A stretch of 64,000 nt of DNA from Heterocephalus glaber (GCF_000247695.1 NW_004624784.1:12166813-12230812); one strand, 5' to 3'; numbered from the stretch's first letter, positions 23,801 through 33,204 are shown. Notes: generated from the sequence alone by a model not told the origin. Translations and numbers: made by a program.

Positions 23801-26800
23801 CAACCCCTTATAAAGCAAGTAAAGGCCCAAAAGAAAGCTTCCAGAGATTCTCTCCCATGGCAGTCATGATGCTTACCTTTAGAATCAAGCTGCTTCTTAT
23901 CTCCAAAATGAGATTTTCCTTGTTTTTTTCGGGGAGGAGAGAGGTCTGAATCATATTCACTTTCGATGTTCTTCAGGAGTGATGGATGAGTAGGTCCTGA
24001 CCCCTTCCAATGTGAAGAAGTCTTGCTAGAGGCTCTTTCTGGGGTTTTATTTCTTTTGATTCTGGGCAGTGAATGAGCAACATCAGGGGCCAAATGAGAG
24101 GAGTCATGATGACCCCTCCTGGGATGCCATGTGTCTGAGGAGTCAAGAGTCCTCCTAGGTTGGGATGGGTCAGAGGCATTGTTATGGATACCTGAGGAAT
24201 CATGAGGGACTCTTCTAGGAGATATATCTGAAGAATTATGATGAGGTTTCCTAAGAGGGGATGCATCTGAGGAGTCATGGTGGATCCTCCTGGGAAGAGA
24301 TGTGTCTGAGTCTTGACGGGCCCTCCTGGGAGAAGATGGATCCGGGGTATCATGACGGGCTCTCCTGGGAGGAGATGGATCCGGGGTATCATGATGGGCC
24401 CTCCTGGGAGGAGATGGATCTGGGGTATCATGACGGGCTCTCCTGGGAGGAGATGGATCCAGGGTATCATGACGGGCCCTCCTGGGAGGAGATGGATCCG
24501 GGGTATCATGACGGGCTCTCCTGGGAGGAGATGGATCCGGGGTATCATGACGGGCCCTCCTGGAAGGAGATGGATCCAGGGTATCACGATGGGCCCTCCT
24601 AGGAGATGAATCCGGAGTATCCTGATACATAGGTAAGGGCAGGTCTTCACTATGGTCTAAACATAAATAGTAAAGAGTCAAATTCCCACAAATGCTCTGT
24701 CCACCCCTCACACCCGAATTTTCAAAAGATGCCCCAGGAACACACACCTTAGAACTACTCAGAAAGCCCTAAAGGTGTACACAGCTCTCTTTTGTTTAGG
24801 GGGAGCAAACCAACATTCATGGATATCTTGAGAATACTTCTCTTATTCATCTATTTGCAGAGCATTTTAAGTACACTTTTCATATTCCTGTCTCTTGTAA
24901 ACTCTTCCAAAGTCGTGTCTTTATTTCAGGAACTCCCTCCAATGCTGGGCCAGAGAACAATGAGTGATGAAAGGCTCCAACTGAGTTACTTTCTGTACTC
25001 AGAAACCCTAGTGGAAAAAAAGTCAGAGCAGAAGGGACACCTGGTCTATAACTTCCTATGTCTTAGTACTTCTGAAGAAGTTCTGAATTCTTTTCCCCAC
25101 TGTATATTTCAGGATCAATGATACATAGAAACAAACTATGCATTCCTCTTTTAAAAAAAAAAACATAGAGGCCAGGGATTTAGCTCAGTGGTACTGTTAC
25201 CTGCCTTGCAAGTGCAAGGTCCCAAGTTTGATCCCCGGTATCGAAAAAAAAAAAGGTAAAAAAGCATAGAAAAGGAAAATTTTTCCCATAATAGGAAATT
25301 TATATTTTTTATATTTATCTATTACTGGAACTCACCTCCCAGAAGCTTCCATTTGGTGCTAGAACGAAAAGCCTCCATCTGCTTTACCTCTTCTGGTCGC
25401 TCATCCACAAACTCAGCCACCTTTGGAAGTAAAGACACTGTGCTGGGGAAGAACGCAAGATCTAGCCAAGAAGCATTGTTGTCTCAAGAACCTGAAGCTA
25501 CTAGCAATTAAGAATGGGAATGACTGCTGAGCACAGGGGTGCACACCTGCAACCCCAGTACTTGGGAGGCTAAGGCAGGAAGAGCACCACAAATTCAAGC
25601 CAGCCTGAGCTGCACAGTCACTTCAAGGCAGGCTTGAACTACACAGTAACAGCCTATCTCAAAAAAAAAAAGATCAAAGAATTCTAATTCCTAATATATA
25701 CTGGGCCCACACACCCAAAGGAAATCATTAAGAAATATGCAACAGTCCTTAGTTATGTTTGCTCCATAAAGCTCTGATTGTCACTATTGGCTTAAGTGTA
25801 GATCTTTCTCTGCCAGTCATGTTTTCTCCAAAGATTAATTTCTTTCATTACAAACTTTTTTTATTACCCCTTCAGCTACACAACTGCCACTTGTAAACTA
25901 AATTCCTTTTACAATTTATTTTTACATTCAGAGTGAAAACATAAGCTGCCTTCCTGTCACACCTATCTCTAATTAAGGCCTCTGAACCCTATGAAACTTT
26001 GTTGTAAACAGTCACAATGATAAGTCTTCTTGAATCCAACCAAAGGAGCCACTGAGATGGACACAGAATCATAGATTCCTTCATATTCTCCAAACTCCTA
26101 AACAAAGTAGAATCTTGGCCCCCCAATCCCAACCCAACAGCAGTGCTAGGAATTGAACCCAAAGCCTCATGCCCACTAGACAAGTGCTGTACCACTGAGC
26201 TACATCTCCAGCCCTGGAATCTTCTCTACAGTATCTCTAATAAATGATCATTCACCCAATCCCTCCCTGACAAAGAACTCACTAACAGGGAACTCATTCT
26301 CTTACAAGGAAGTCCACTGCATTTTTTGCACAGTGTTAGTCTTAGTATTATTGGACCTATGCTTACTCTCCTATAACTTTTTTCCTTCTATCCTAATTCT
26401 GAGCTCTGATACAAAAATTCCCCTTTCCACATGACAGACTTTCAAAGATAGCTGGCATGATAAATTCTAGTTACAGAATAGCAACTGTGTACTAGGCACT
26501 GTGTTGTGTCCTTCACTTATATTATCTCACTCAAACCTCACAACAATCCAACAAAGAAAGATTCTAGGGCATTTACCAATAAATTGAACCAGAGAGTTTA
26601 AATAACTTCCTCAATGTCACAAGCTAGCACACTGCAAAACTGGAATTCAAATCCAAATTAAGTCCCCTCTACTACTTCTCTTCTCCCAAGATCCTACCAT
26701 CATTCCTCATACAACCTACTTTTGAGATCTCCCTCTGGACATTGATGGCACAGGCTTTCAAGTACGACGAACTGAGATCTAAAACCCCAGCTCTGCCACT

Positions 26801-29800
26801 AACAACTGTGTAACCTTTGGCAAATTATTCTAAGCTTCAGTTTCCTCGTTGTAAAAGCCAGACACAAAGGATTGCTGTGAGAATTAAATGATATCATTCA
26901 TGTAAGCTTAGTAGTGCTTAGTATGTGGTAAATGCTCAATAAAATAAACTTATTAGTTACTCTTATGCAAATTGTTATTACTGTCATCATAATTATTTTT
27001 GTCATCATTATTGGTGGTCATGGCAATCTTGCTATAACAAAAATGAACTCAATCATCAAGGTCTGTTTTAACCACTGCAGAGTACACTAGGCCTAAAGCC
27101 TCCTTTATTTAGGGTTCTGGACCTTCACAAAAGCAAAAGACAGTATTACAAAGGAAAATTAATAGACTTGAGCCAGGATGTAGCTCAGTGGTATAGTGCC
27201 TGCCTGGCAAGTTTCATTCCTGGTACATCCCACCCTTGCTCTGCAAAAAAAAAAAAAAGAAAAGAAAACTAACAGACTTGACTACACGAAAATTAAAATT
27301 TCTAAAAGGCCAAATATTATATAAATGAAAAGGCAAATGACAAAACATACCTACAATATATAAAATGCATATGTTCTTATTCTATAAATACCAAATGAAA
27401 CAATGAAGAAAATAAAAATCCCCTGTGCTCTAATGATACTTGATGCCTATGTGGAATATATCTTCAAAATGTATTTATTGTTGAAACTGTTTAAAATTTA
27501 GTCTCTTATTCTAGGGTGTAATCACTAAAGCACAGATAGTATCATTTATTCATCTATGTATCTCCAGTTCTTAGCAAGAATGTACAATTTTAAAGCTTAG
27601 TAAAACCAAAGAACAAAATGGGCAAATAATAAGTTCCTTTTAATTGAACTCAAACATCATTTTTAAGGTAGATTCCAACAAACTGAACCATGAATAATGC
27701 TAATCATGGTTCAATCACTATGTCAAGGTGTCTTGCCTCTCTGTTCTGATTTGTAAGCTGATAGGTCCCTCCATAAACAGAGAAGTCATTCAACAAATGC
27801 TGCTCATATTATGATGGGGTTATGTCCACTAAAACCTTCATAAACTGAAAATATCATAAGTTGAAAATGCATCCAGGCATGGTGGTGCACACCTGTAATC
27901 CCAGCACTCAGAGGCTGAAGCAGAAGGATCACCTTGAGTTCAAGGTCAGCCTGAACTACCCTGTCTCTCACACACACACACACACACACACACACCAAAT
28001 GTACAGTTTTATCTGAACATGTATTGCTTTCACACTACTATAAAGTAAATATTAAAAAATCAAAAGTTAAATCATCAGTAAGTCAGGACCATTTGTATAA
28101 GCATCATGAAAGAAGACTATGGTAAACAGCTCTTTGGAAAGTGTCACCTCTTCTCTGTGCTGAGCTCTCCCTCCTAAAAATCTATGCACTGGGAATCAAG
28201 ACTGAGAAGCTTGAACCATCTCAAAGTTCTGACAAGAGGACCATCCAAAAGATACCTACCACTGGCAGATCTACATCATCTTCCTCTTCCTTTTCTGGTT
28301 TAGTGGTAGAGATAGCTGTCCAGCTCACATCATCATCAACAATCCGCATTCTAAATAGAACAAATAAAATTATCAAAATAGAAAAAAACACTTATCTATT
28401 GGTTTAAAGGTGATGTTAAAAATCCTACATGGTCTAGTCTTTGTTTATATAGACAACTTCATCCCATGCCACTACCCTCTCAATTCACTTTCACTGGTCA
28501 TTTTTGGGTGCCTGGAATGAATCAAGTTCCTTACCATGTCAATTTTCACAAATGAACCGCCTTCTTTCTGGTGACCTCCTTTTCTTCTCATTATTTATTA
28601 GGAGATTCTTACTCATCCTTCAGGTTCTAGCAAAATATAAATTCCTTGGGTGTATCTTCCTTGCCTACCCTCTCCCTAGTCCCAGGATAAAAAACCTTGA
28701 AGCACACTCTTGTAATACTTTCATTGTATCTATCACAAAACAAAGAAATCAATTAGTTGTATAAAGCTTATATTTTCATTAAACTATAAGCTCCATTTAA
28801 AAAAAGCACTAAGCATTCTTGTTCAGAGAGGCATCCTCGATATCCTGCAGTAACTAGCATAGGAGATACAGTCAGTCCCCCACATCCATGGGTTATGCAT
28901 CCACAAATTCAACTACCCACAGGTTGAAAATATTCAAAGGGAAAAAACTATCTGGGGCCGGGGTTAGCTCAGTGGTTTCGCCACCTGCTGTGCAAGCGCA
29001 AGGATCCGAGTTCGATCCCCAGTGCCAAAAAAAAAAGAGTATCTGTATTGAATGGGTACAGAGTCTGTCATTATTCCAAAACTAATGCAGTATAACAACT
29101 ATTGACAGAGCATTTATATTGTGGTAGGTATTATAAAGATGATTTAGAAGATGAATATGGGTTATACACAAATGGCATGTCATTTTATATAAGAAACTCC
29201 AGTATCTACATATTTTGGGAACCAATTCTAAATTACTATGGGATGACTGTATTCAAAACATATTTGTTATATGGATGAACCGTGATATGAAGTTATTATT
29301 TGAGAAGGTAGAAACACTTGAAACGTCTCTAATCACAACAAGCACTTAATATAAACAGTACTGTTCAGTATACCTTCATTTTAAAGATTAGGAAACTGAG
29401 ACTCAGAATGATAAAATATCTTGCCACAGCCACACAGCCTATAAAGAGGCATAGCTAGGATTCAAACTCTGATCAGTACTGTTCCAGAACTCAAAGTACT
29501 TCTACTGCATGGCACTGCCTCCAAAAAATCCACACAAATCAGAGTGGAAGAAGATAAAAAGCAAGAATAAAACAAGAACCAAACCAGAAAAGAAAATGGA
29601 CTAGTTCTTTGAAAGTATCTGAGTTCACTGGATGTATTAGTTTCCTAGGGCTGCCTATAACAAAGTACCACAAACTGGATGACTTCAAATGACAGAGATA
29701 TATTCTCTCACAGGTCTGGAGGGTAGAAGCTGAAATCAAGTCCAAATCAAGGTATCTATAAGGCCATGCTCCACAAAAAGTCTGTTGAGGATTTTTTTGT

Positions 29801-30926
29801 CTTTTTTTTTTTTTTAAAGATATAGTCTCAATTGCTCAGGCTGGGCTTGAACTTGTGATCCTCCTGCTTCAGCCTCCTAGTTTTGCTAGGTTTAGTAACC
29901 TGTGCCAACAGGCTGGGTTCTTTCCTTGCCTCTTTTAGCTTCTGATGCAGGCAAACCTTGACTTGTGGCAGCATAAATCTAATCCAGCTTCTACCTACAT
30001 ATAGCTATTTTCCCTGTGAAAAATTTCCCTCTTCTTAAAAGGACAACCACAGTCATACTAAATTCAGCACCCAACTTAATCGAGTATGACCTCATCTTAA
30101 CTGGTTGATTCTGCTAAGATCCTATTCTCAAATAATGTCATTCTAAGGTTCTCGATAGAAATTTGAGGAAGGAGAGCACTTTTCAACTCAGTACACTAGG
30201 TTGATAAATTTTCTCATTTGAACAATGATAACAATAATATCTATTTCATTGTAATAGGAAGCTTAAATTTATTTCAAAGTTCTTAGGTGCCTGGCACACA
30301 ATAACTGTATAAATGTTAGTTGTCACGGTCAGCACTAGTAGTAGAAGAGTAACAGGATATGTTTTGGGTCTTTGATTTAGGATCAGATTCCTTGGGATTT
30401 GGGAACCGCAAGGGCTGATTCTGCGCCCTAAAAATCCGAGCCCAGAGGCTTTGAATTAGCTCCACTATTTTCGGGCCACGACAGTCAACCTCTGTGAGGA
30501 CGAAAGCCTACTAAAGCGGGAAAAGAGTAAAGAAAGTTACAGCCTGGCTTTAACACATGGTAGGTGCTGCTCAGAGGCTCCTCTCTGGAAGAGGGGAGAC
30601 AGCAGCAGTAAGCCGGAGTCTGGAGCGGTGTGAGCGGAGGCCTGGCCGAGGAAGCTCCAGCGAAGTAAGCAGCACGGCGAGACCGACCCACCCGGGGAGA
30701 AGAGGCCGGCAGCCGAGGGCGGAGTCGGAAGGGAGAGGGGCGGCGAGCCGCAACAGGCACCGCCCCCGTCAGGACCAACTCACCCCTTGCCGCCGGCCCC
30801 TCCTGGCTTCGGTCGCTTTTTGCGCCGCTTGCGACCGGACGCGGGTCCCCCGTCCATGCCAGCATCATTCTCGGACAGGTAACGCTTCAGGTACTCGGCC
30901 TTGGAGAGCAGCGGAGCTGCCGCCAT
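11844..30926 (-). CDS. BUD13: BUD13 homolog, RES-complex splicing factor (10 coding exons)
   Basis: BUD13 belongs to the nuclear RES (retention and splicing) complex of activated spliceosomes, with SNIP1 and RBMX2. Coding exons in transcript order: 30784-30926, 28260-28350, 25336-25420, 23877-24656, 21507-21724, 18688-18793, 18202-18340, 17551-17735, 16347-16428, 11844-11937. All junctions are GT/AG and phases close to 1,923 nt: 640 codons plus TAG (human is about 619 aa). The start ATG has G at -3 and gives the family N-terminus [18 protein letters not shown], followed by a basic patch [10 protein letters not shown]. Residues about 107-440 are low-complexity Asp/Ser/Pro/Arg repeats: [13 protein letters not shown] units in exon 4 and [11 protein letters not shown] units in exon 5. 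These are likely phosphorylated and disordered (inference). Residues about 440-640 are the conserved C-terminal region, with [18 protein letters not shown] and [16 protein letters not shown]. The extra length over human lies mainly in the exon 4 repeats. Introns carry many SINEs and a mariner foldback. Identification is firm; minor splice variants cannot be judged. Confidence 0.97.
12205..12800 (-). repeat. L2 LINE fragment in BUD13 intron 9
   Basis: Opens with CATTAAACAAATATTTACTG, then AGGCATTGTGGTAGACACTG and ATGAACTCACAGTAAGTAG: the reverse complement of an L2 3' end. No open frame is kept. Confidence 0.6.
13414..13486 (-). repeat. Old ID-like SINE
   Basis: TCCTGGGAATCAAATCCAG ... CCTTGTCCCTAGGCCC, strongly diverged. 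Confidence 0.5.
13500..14440 (+). repeat. L2 LINE fragment in BUD13 intron 9
   Basis: Degenerate L2 3' sequence ending with the typical AGAAAGTGAGCTCCTAGACT and CAGTACATAGCTGTTT segments. An ID SINE lies at 13837-13925. Confidence 0.6.
13837..13925 (-). repeat. ID SINE, young subfamily, in an L2
   Basis: TTGGTACCAGGGATCAAAC ... TAAATCCCCGGCCC, with AGGAGCTGCTTTT duplicated. Confidence 0.85.
14817..14894 (+). repeat. ID SINE in BUD13 intron 9
   Basis: GGCTGGGAATTTAGCTCAG head; duplication AAAAGAGATATTGTA. Confidence 0.85.
15087..15172 (-). repeat. ID SINE in BUD13 intron 9
   Basis: T-run then GGTACCAGGGATCGAACTTG, ending AAATCCCCAGCCC. Confidence 0.85.
16088..16167. mobile_element. hAT-type MITE-like element
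   Basis: An 80-bp element with imperfect terminal inverted repeats: TAGTGGTGGCAAACCT at the left, AGGTTCATTATCACTA at the right, 11 of 16 bases pairing. Its flanks, ATCTAGAG and GCCTAGAG, resemble an 8-bp target duplication as made by hAT transposases. Confidence 0.5.
16520..17305 (+). mobile_element. L1 3' end in BUD13 intron 8
   Basis: The last part of L1 ORF2 (CATTGTTGGTGGGAATGTAA, then a TTCATAATAGCTAAATCTTGG segment) and a polypurine 3' UTR, ending in an A-rich tail near 17295. The frames are broken. An ID SINE interrupts it at 16897-16980. Confidence 0.75.
16897..16980 (-). repeat. ID SINE in L1
   Basis: Flanked on both sides by GTTCAGTCATTTTT (14 bp). Confidence 0.9.
17365..17450 (+). 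repeat. ID SINE in BUD13 intron 8
   Basis: Flanked by AAATTGTATAGGA; the A-box region carries TTAGCACAGTGG. Confidence 0.85.
17843..17925 (-). repeat. ID SINE in BUD13 intron 7
   Basis: Flanked by AGTGCCAAATATT. It begins 108 bp upstream of exon 8 in transcript sense. Confidence 0.85.
17952..18037 (+). repeat. ID SINE in BUD13 intron 7
   Basis: ACCAGGTATTTAACTCAGTG ... GAGTTCAATCCCTGGTACC. Forms an inverted pair with the copy 27 bp away. Confidence 0.8.
19755..19998 (-). repeat. MIR SINE in BUD13 intron 5
   Basis: Near full-length reverse MIR with GACACTGTGCTGTGAG, TTTTACAGATGAACAAGC and GTGCTCCTAACCCC. Confidence 0.75.
20034..20131 (+). repeat. ID SINE, young subfamily
   Basis: GGGCCGGGGATTTAGCTCAG head, (CAAA)n tail, near-identical AAGTTTTC flanks. 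Confidence 0.85.
20150..20692 (+). mobile_element. L1 3' end in BUD13 intron 5
   Basis: ORF2 end (TCTTGGAAGCAGCCTATCTG) and 3' UTR of the same L1 subfamily as at 16.5-17.3 kb, split by an ID SINE at 20316-20418. Confidence 0.7.
20316..20418 (+). repeat. ID SINE in L1
   Basis: AGAAAATGGATGTA duplicated at both ends; internal CCTGCCTNGCC reiteration. Confidence 0.8.
20872..21085 (+). mobile_element. Second L1 3' tail, inside a DNA transposon
   Basis: Repeats the 3' UTR of the neighbouring L1 (CATACAAGCTTAAATATCAC to the GAATGTAATC region), about 180 bp further on and in the same orientation. Confidence 0.65.
21147..21263 (+). repeat. ID SINE with (TCAA)n-type tail
   Basis: GGGGCTGGGAATGTAGCTC head, AATCAATCAGTCAATAAAT-type tail, AAAACAAGTC duplication. 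Confidence 0.75.
21835..21913 (+). repeat. Old ID-like SINE in BUD13 intron 4
   Basis: GGGCTGGGTGAAATAGCTCA ... TTCAATCCCCAACAC. Confidence 0.65.
22344..22430 (+). repeat. ID SINE in BUD13 intron 4
   Basis: GGGGCCAGGGATTTAGTTC head; AGGATCACAA duplication. Confidence 0.8.
22841..22929 (+). repeat. ID SINE in BUD13 intron 4
   Basis: GGGCTGGGGATTTAGCTCAG head and A16-type tail, abutting the mariner left arm. Confidence 0.85.
23166..23349 (+). mobile_element. L1 3' end inserted in the mariner arm
   Basis: This is a short, 5'-truncated L1 3' tail with an A-rich end. It is bracketed by an 18-bp duplication (AGAAGTTGCACAGTGCCA) that starts at about 23149 on the left and recurs at about 23348-23365. 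It splits the mariner transposase remnant. Confidence 0.7.
23551..23640 (-). repeat. ID SINE in the mariner right arm
   Basis: Long T-run, GGTACCAGGGATCAAACTCG, near-perfect AAGTATGCTATATTTC/AAGTGTGTTATATTTC flanks. Confidence 0.85.
24313..24609 (-). repeat. 39-bp coding minisatellite in BUD13 exon 4
   Basis: Eight anchors of the same motif fall exactly 39 bp apart (24315, 24354, 24393, 24432, 24471, 24510, 24549, 24588). Each unit encodes 13 residues of the type [13 protein letters not shown]. Because 39 is divisible by 3, reading frames stay open on both strands and in shifted frames, so the antisense ORFs here are by-products. Arg codons AGG and AGA alternate strictly over the first seven anchors, which indicates a 78-bp dimeric period. 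Confidence 0.95.
25171..25254 (+). repeat. ID SINE in BUD13 intron 3
   Basis: GGCCAGGGATTTAGCTCAG ... TTTGATCCCCGGTATCG, A-tail; about 80 bp downstream of exon 3 in transcript sense. Confidence 0.8.
25525..25672 (+). repeat. B1-type SINE in BUD13 intron 2
   Basis: GGTGCACACCTGCAACCCC, GGAGGCTAAGGCAGG and an A-tail. An internal repeated segment (AGCCTGAGCTGCACAGTCAC / AGGCTTGAACTACACAGTAA) is visible. Confidence 0.75.
26140..26213 (-). repeat. Old ID-like SINE in BUD13 intron 2
   Basis: GCTAGGAATTGAACCCAAAG ... GAGCTACATCTCCAGCCC. Confidence 0.65.
26465..26660 (-). repeat. MIR SINE in BUD13 intron 2
   Basis: Reverse MIR: TACTAGGCACTGTGTTG, TCTCACTCAAACCTCAC, and a tail near AACTGGAATTCAAATCC. 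Confidence 0.7.
26745..26945 (+). repeat. MIR SINE in BUD13 intron 2
   Basis: Forward MIR with AGCTCTGCCACTAACAACTG, TTCAGTTTCCTCGTTG and AAATGCTCAATAAAA, in the opposite orientation to the MIR 85 bp away. Confidence 0.75.
27175..27257 (+). repeat. Old ID-like SINE in BUD13 intron 2
   Basis: GAGCCAGGATGTAGCTCAG with a partly lost B box and a TAAYAGACTTGA duplication. Confidence 0.6.
27869..27994 (+). repeat. B1-type SINE with (CA)n tail
   Basis: CAGGCATGGTGGTGCACACC, TGAGTTCAAGGTCAGCC, ending in a CA run instead of poly(A). Confidence 0.8.
28430..28865 (+). repeat. L2 LINE fragment in BUD13 intron 1
   Basis: Pyrimidine-rich degenerate L2 sequence ending near CATTAAACTATAAGCTCC. Confidence 0.5.
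28866..29258. mobile_element. Tigger-like DNA transposon remnant in BUD13 intron 1
   Basis: It starts with ACAGTCAGTCCCCCACATCC and ends GGGATGACTGTAT, a terminal inverted repeat pair. An ID SINE at 28955-29038 splits it. The body (CAGTATAACAACTATTGACA) matches a common non-autonomous mammalian element; the subfamily is not certain. Confidence 0.55.
28955..29038 (+). repeat. ID SINE in a Tigger-like element
   Basis: GGGGCCGGGGTTAGCTCAG head, GAGTTCGATCCCCAGTGCC, A-tail. Confidence 0.85.
29335..29515 (-). repeat. MIR SINE in BUD13 intron 1
   Basis: TTAAAGATTAGGAAACTGAG and CACAGCCACACAGCC mark a reverse MIR. Confidence 0.65.
29633..30170. mobile_element. Ancient MLT1-like LTR split by a B1 SINE
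   Basis: It opens with ATGTATTAGTTTCCTAGGG and contains GTACCACAAACTGGATGAC and GTATGACCTCATCTTAACTG, blocks common to ancient mammalian LTRs of the MaLR class. A reverse B1-type SINE (about 29795-29910) interrupts it. Confidence 0.55.
29795..29910 (-). repeat. B1-type SINE in an MLT1-like LTR
   Basis: T-run then ATAGTCTCAATTGCTCAGGC and TCCTCCTGCTTCAGCCTCC. Confidence 0.65.
30225..30325 (+). repeat. MIR 3' fragment in BUD13 intron 1
   Basis: GCCTGGCACACAATAACTG and surrounding text match the MIR 3' part. Confidence 0.5.
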
Positions 30927-31065
30927 AACAGCAGCGAAAGCGGGAAGACGGCTCGGCGTTGGGGACAAAATTCTTGAACGCGAAACAGAAGGTTAAGGCC
31001 CGAGGGGAGGAGCTACAAGCGGAAGTGGCGAAGGATGCCCAGAACCACCTGACAGATTAGTGGGA
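30560..31065 (-). promoter_or_regulatory. BUD13 CpG-island promoter and first exon
   Basis: This is a CpG-rich block spanning the BUD13 first coding exon. It contains no TATA box. An ETS-type site CGGAAGTG (plus strand, 31020-31027) lies about 95 bp upstream of the start codon. This is the usual arrangement for a housekeeping gene with dispersed initiation. The exact transcription start is not visible. Confidence 0.75.
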
Positions 31066-31256
31066 TTCGCCGGTGTCGCGTTTGCGAGCAAACCCGAATG
31101 TTAACACCTCCGCAGTCCAGTCTATGTTCTACGACAAGGTAATCACGTTTCTATTATGTCCATGGTCCAACGTCCTTGACGCTACACAAGCTGACCCAAA
31201 AAAAGGTCCCCCGTCCTCAGCGGTTTCAGACCGCCAGTGTAGTAAACAAAGTAGAC

Positions 31257-31386
31257 TCTTTTTTGGCTTCTTGAGACAAGATCTCGTGGTGTAGGCCAGG
31301 CTGGCCTTGAGCTTGCAGTGTTCCCCACGCTGGCCTCGAGCTCGCAATCCTCCTGCCACAACCTCCAGGGTGCTGATATTACAGGC
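31257..31386 (-). repeat. B1-type SINE upstream of BUD13
   Basis: CTTGAGACAAGATCTCGTGG and ATTACAGGCGTGCGCC. A repeated segment (GGCTGGCCTTGAGCTTGCAG / CGCTGGCCTCGAGCTCGCAA) shows the B1 internal duplication. Confidence 0.75.
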
Positions 31387-31625
31387 GTGCGCCGTATATT
31401 TCCTAGCTGTACGAACTACAGCCAAGTTTTTTTTTTTTTTTTAAACAAAAGAGAGGTGGGAAATAAATAATGGCATCCAACTCAGAATGGTTGCGAGGAC
31501 TGAGATATTACTGTGCCAAGTGCTTAAAACAGGGTCCATAGTCCGTATACGCATTGTTGTGCCCAGATCGCGAAGTCCCCAAAGACCACCAAGGAGCCGA
31601 TTCCGATGCAAATGCACGAGGGTCT

Positions 31626-31631
31626 TTTATT
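31626..31631 (-). terminator. Polyadenylation signal of the solo LTR
   Basis: The minus strand reads GCTTGAATAAAAGACC, the standard R-region polyadenylation signal. It is followed by about 70 nt of U5. Confidence 0.7.
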
Positions 31632-31711
31632 CAAGCTCGAGCAGGGACTCTCAATTGTCACCGACGCAGCGGATCAAGATCGAGAGCCCCGAATTTTAAA
31701 TTACCAGGGTT

Positions 31712-31717
31712 TTTATA
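31712..31717 (-). promoter_or_regulatory. TATA box inside the solo LTR
   Basis: The minus strand reads CTATAAAAACC, about 80 nt before the LTR's own AATAAA. That spacing fits an LTR U3/R boundary, with transcription expected to start near 31685. Confidence 0.7.
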
Positions 31718-32654
31718 GAGGTTACAGCAAGGTTTGGAGATTTTTTAATTTAGCAGTTACATGATTGGTTGACAATTAGTGAGCATGAAGTGTACATTTT
31801 TGATTGGCCAGGTGCATGAGGGGGAGGGGTTGAGGGGCGGTTACATGTAGGTTTTACGAGGGAAATGAGGGGCAAAGGTTGGTGGTCGACTGTCACGTAC
31901 TGATGGTCAGCAGACACACTATTAGTCACGACCATTACGTACTGACAGTCAGCACATCTACAGATTGTTCTATGGATGGGGGCCCGGAACGTTTATTTCC
32001 TGGGCAAACAGATGGCTGAGTAATTAACTTAGGGACTTTGGTTTGTTACAGATTGTATCTTTTGTCCCAGAGCAAACACATTTTAACCATTAATTTGAGA
32101 GGCTAGGGGAATGGTGGATTTTAGCAAAATGGAGTCGCTTTGGTCTCACAGCATCTTTAAGTGAATGGAAATCCGCTGGAATAGTTTTCTAGGTACATTC
32201 AAAAGAGGAAAAGGGGAGGGGGGATCAGGAATGCCAAATCCAATCTAATCACTATGAAAAACGCTGTAGGTTACTCAAACCTATGTAACTTCCCCACATT
32301 TGATATTACTAACAGCTCCTAGTTACCTAATGAAGGAAATTGTGTAAAATCTTCCCAATGAAAAATGGTTATGGATTTTTTTGCAGCATAACAAGGGAAG
32401 CTAGAGATTGAATTCCAGTATTCAAACTTTGCGGGAGAAGGTTGGAGGGGGGCAGCTTTATTTGAATCGTTCAACTCTCACAATTTTCAGATAGGTTTAT
32501 TATTATTACTTTACAGATGATAAAACAAGCTTTACCAATTTAAAGTATATTTGTCAAATAGGCATTGTACTTTATAAATAATCTTGGGATACATGTTCAA
32601 AAATTTATATACAAAAGAGCTTGGGGATTACTACTTTGAAGCATGAATTTTTTC

Positions 32655-32730
32655 AGTGCTGGGGATTGAACCCAGGACCTGGTACATGATAAGCAAGTGC
32701 TCTACCACTGAGCTACATACCCAACCCACA
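32655..32730 (-). repeat. ID-like SINE
   Basis: GTGCTGGGGATTGAACCCAG ... CACTGAGCTACATACCC. Confidence 0.75.
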
Positions 32731-33204
32731 GCAAAAAATCTTTAACCACTAGGCTACACTGAGTGGTTGCAGCACAGGCCAAGAAAGGAAAGCAGGCTGT
32801 CTCTCAGGGCTTGTGAGAGGGACACCATGGAAGAAAATAGTTTCACCACCTGGAAGACCTCACAGATCTCCAATAATGAACCCCGACTTGGTTTCCAGTT
32901 CACTCTGGTGTATCGGAAACTCAACTCCACCCTAGTGTCAGTGGGCAGTTAGACTCATAGTTGTGCTCCAGGGAACATCAGTACAGCCCCACTAGCCCCC
33001 ATCAGTCCAACCCCTGCCTATCTCCATCTTCAGTTCTATTCCATCCACTGACAGCCTCAGCCTGATAAGACCCAAACTCATATCCCAACTCCATCACACA
33101 CGGCAGCTAAGCAGGATCAGACAAGTATGTGCTTAGTGGACAATCTGAGCTTTGCCTTTTCCCTGAAGTTGCAGCTAATAAAACATGTACAGTAATTATG
33201 GGCT

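Larger units (their letters stand above)
31555..32150 (-). mobile_element. Solo LTR of an ERV1-like endogenous retrovirus
   Basis: The 596-bp element runs TG...CA on the minus strand (starting TGTGAGACCAAAG, ending GGGCACAACA) and is flanked by the 4-bp duplication GCAT at 31551-31554 and 32151-32154. A 4-bp duplication points to a gammaretrovirus-like class I element. U3 holds two copies of an ACGTACTGA...GTCAGCA motif near 31894 and 31933, a TATA box, then an AATAAA signal and a short U5. No internal retroviral genes flank it, so it is a recombined solo LTR. It lies about 0.6 kb upstream of the BUD13 start, in the same orientation. Confidence 0.85.

Noticed and set aside
24261..24609. Long plus-strand ORFs opposite BUD13 exon 4 (98 and 113 codons)
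   Set aside because: They arise because the 39-bp repeat is a multiple of three, which keeps every frame open; no independent coding evidence.
24313..24609. Regularly spaced repeat resembling a CRISPR array
   Set aside because: Units are contiguous without unique spacers, lie in a coding exon and sit in a mammalian genome.
23973..24650. 225-codon minus-strand frame overlapping BUD13 exon 4
   Set aside because: Shifted-frame reading of the same minisatellite; the other frame matches BUD13 and joins correctly to exons 3 and 5.
30780..30968. N-terminally extended BUD13 start upstream of 30926
   Set aside because: The upstream in-frame codon is TTG rather than ATG, and the family N-terminus begins at the ATG at 30926.
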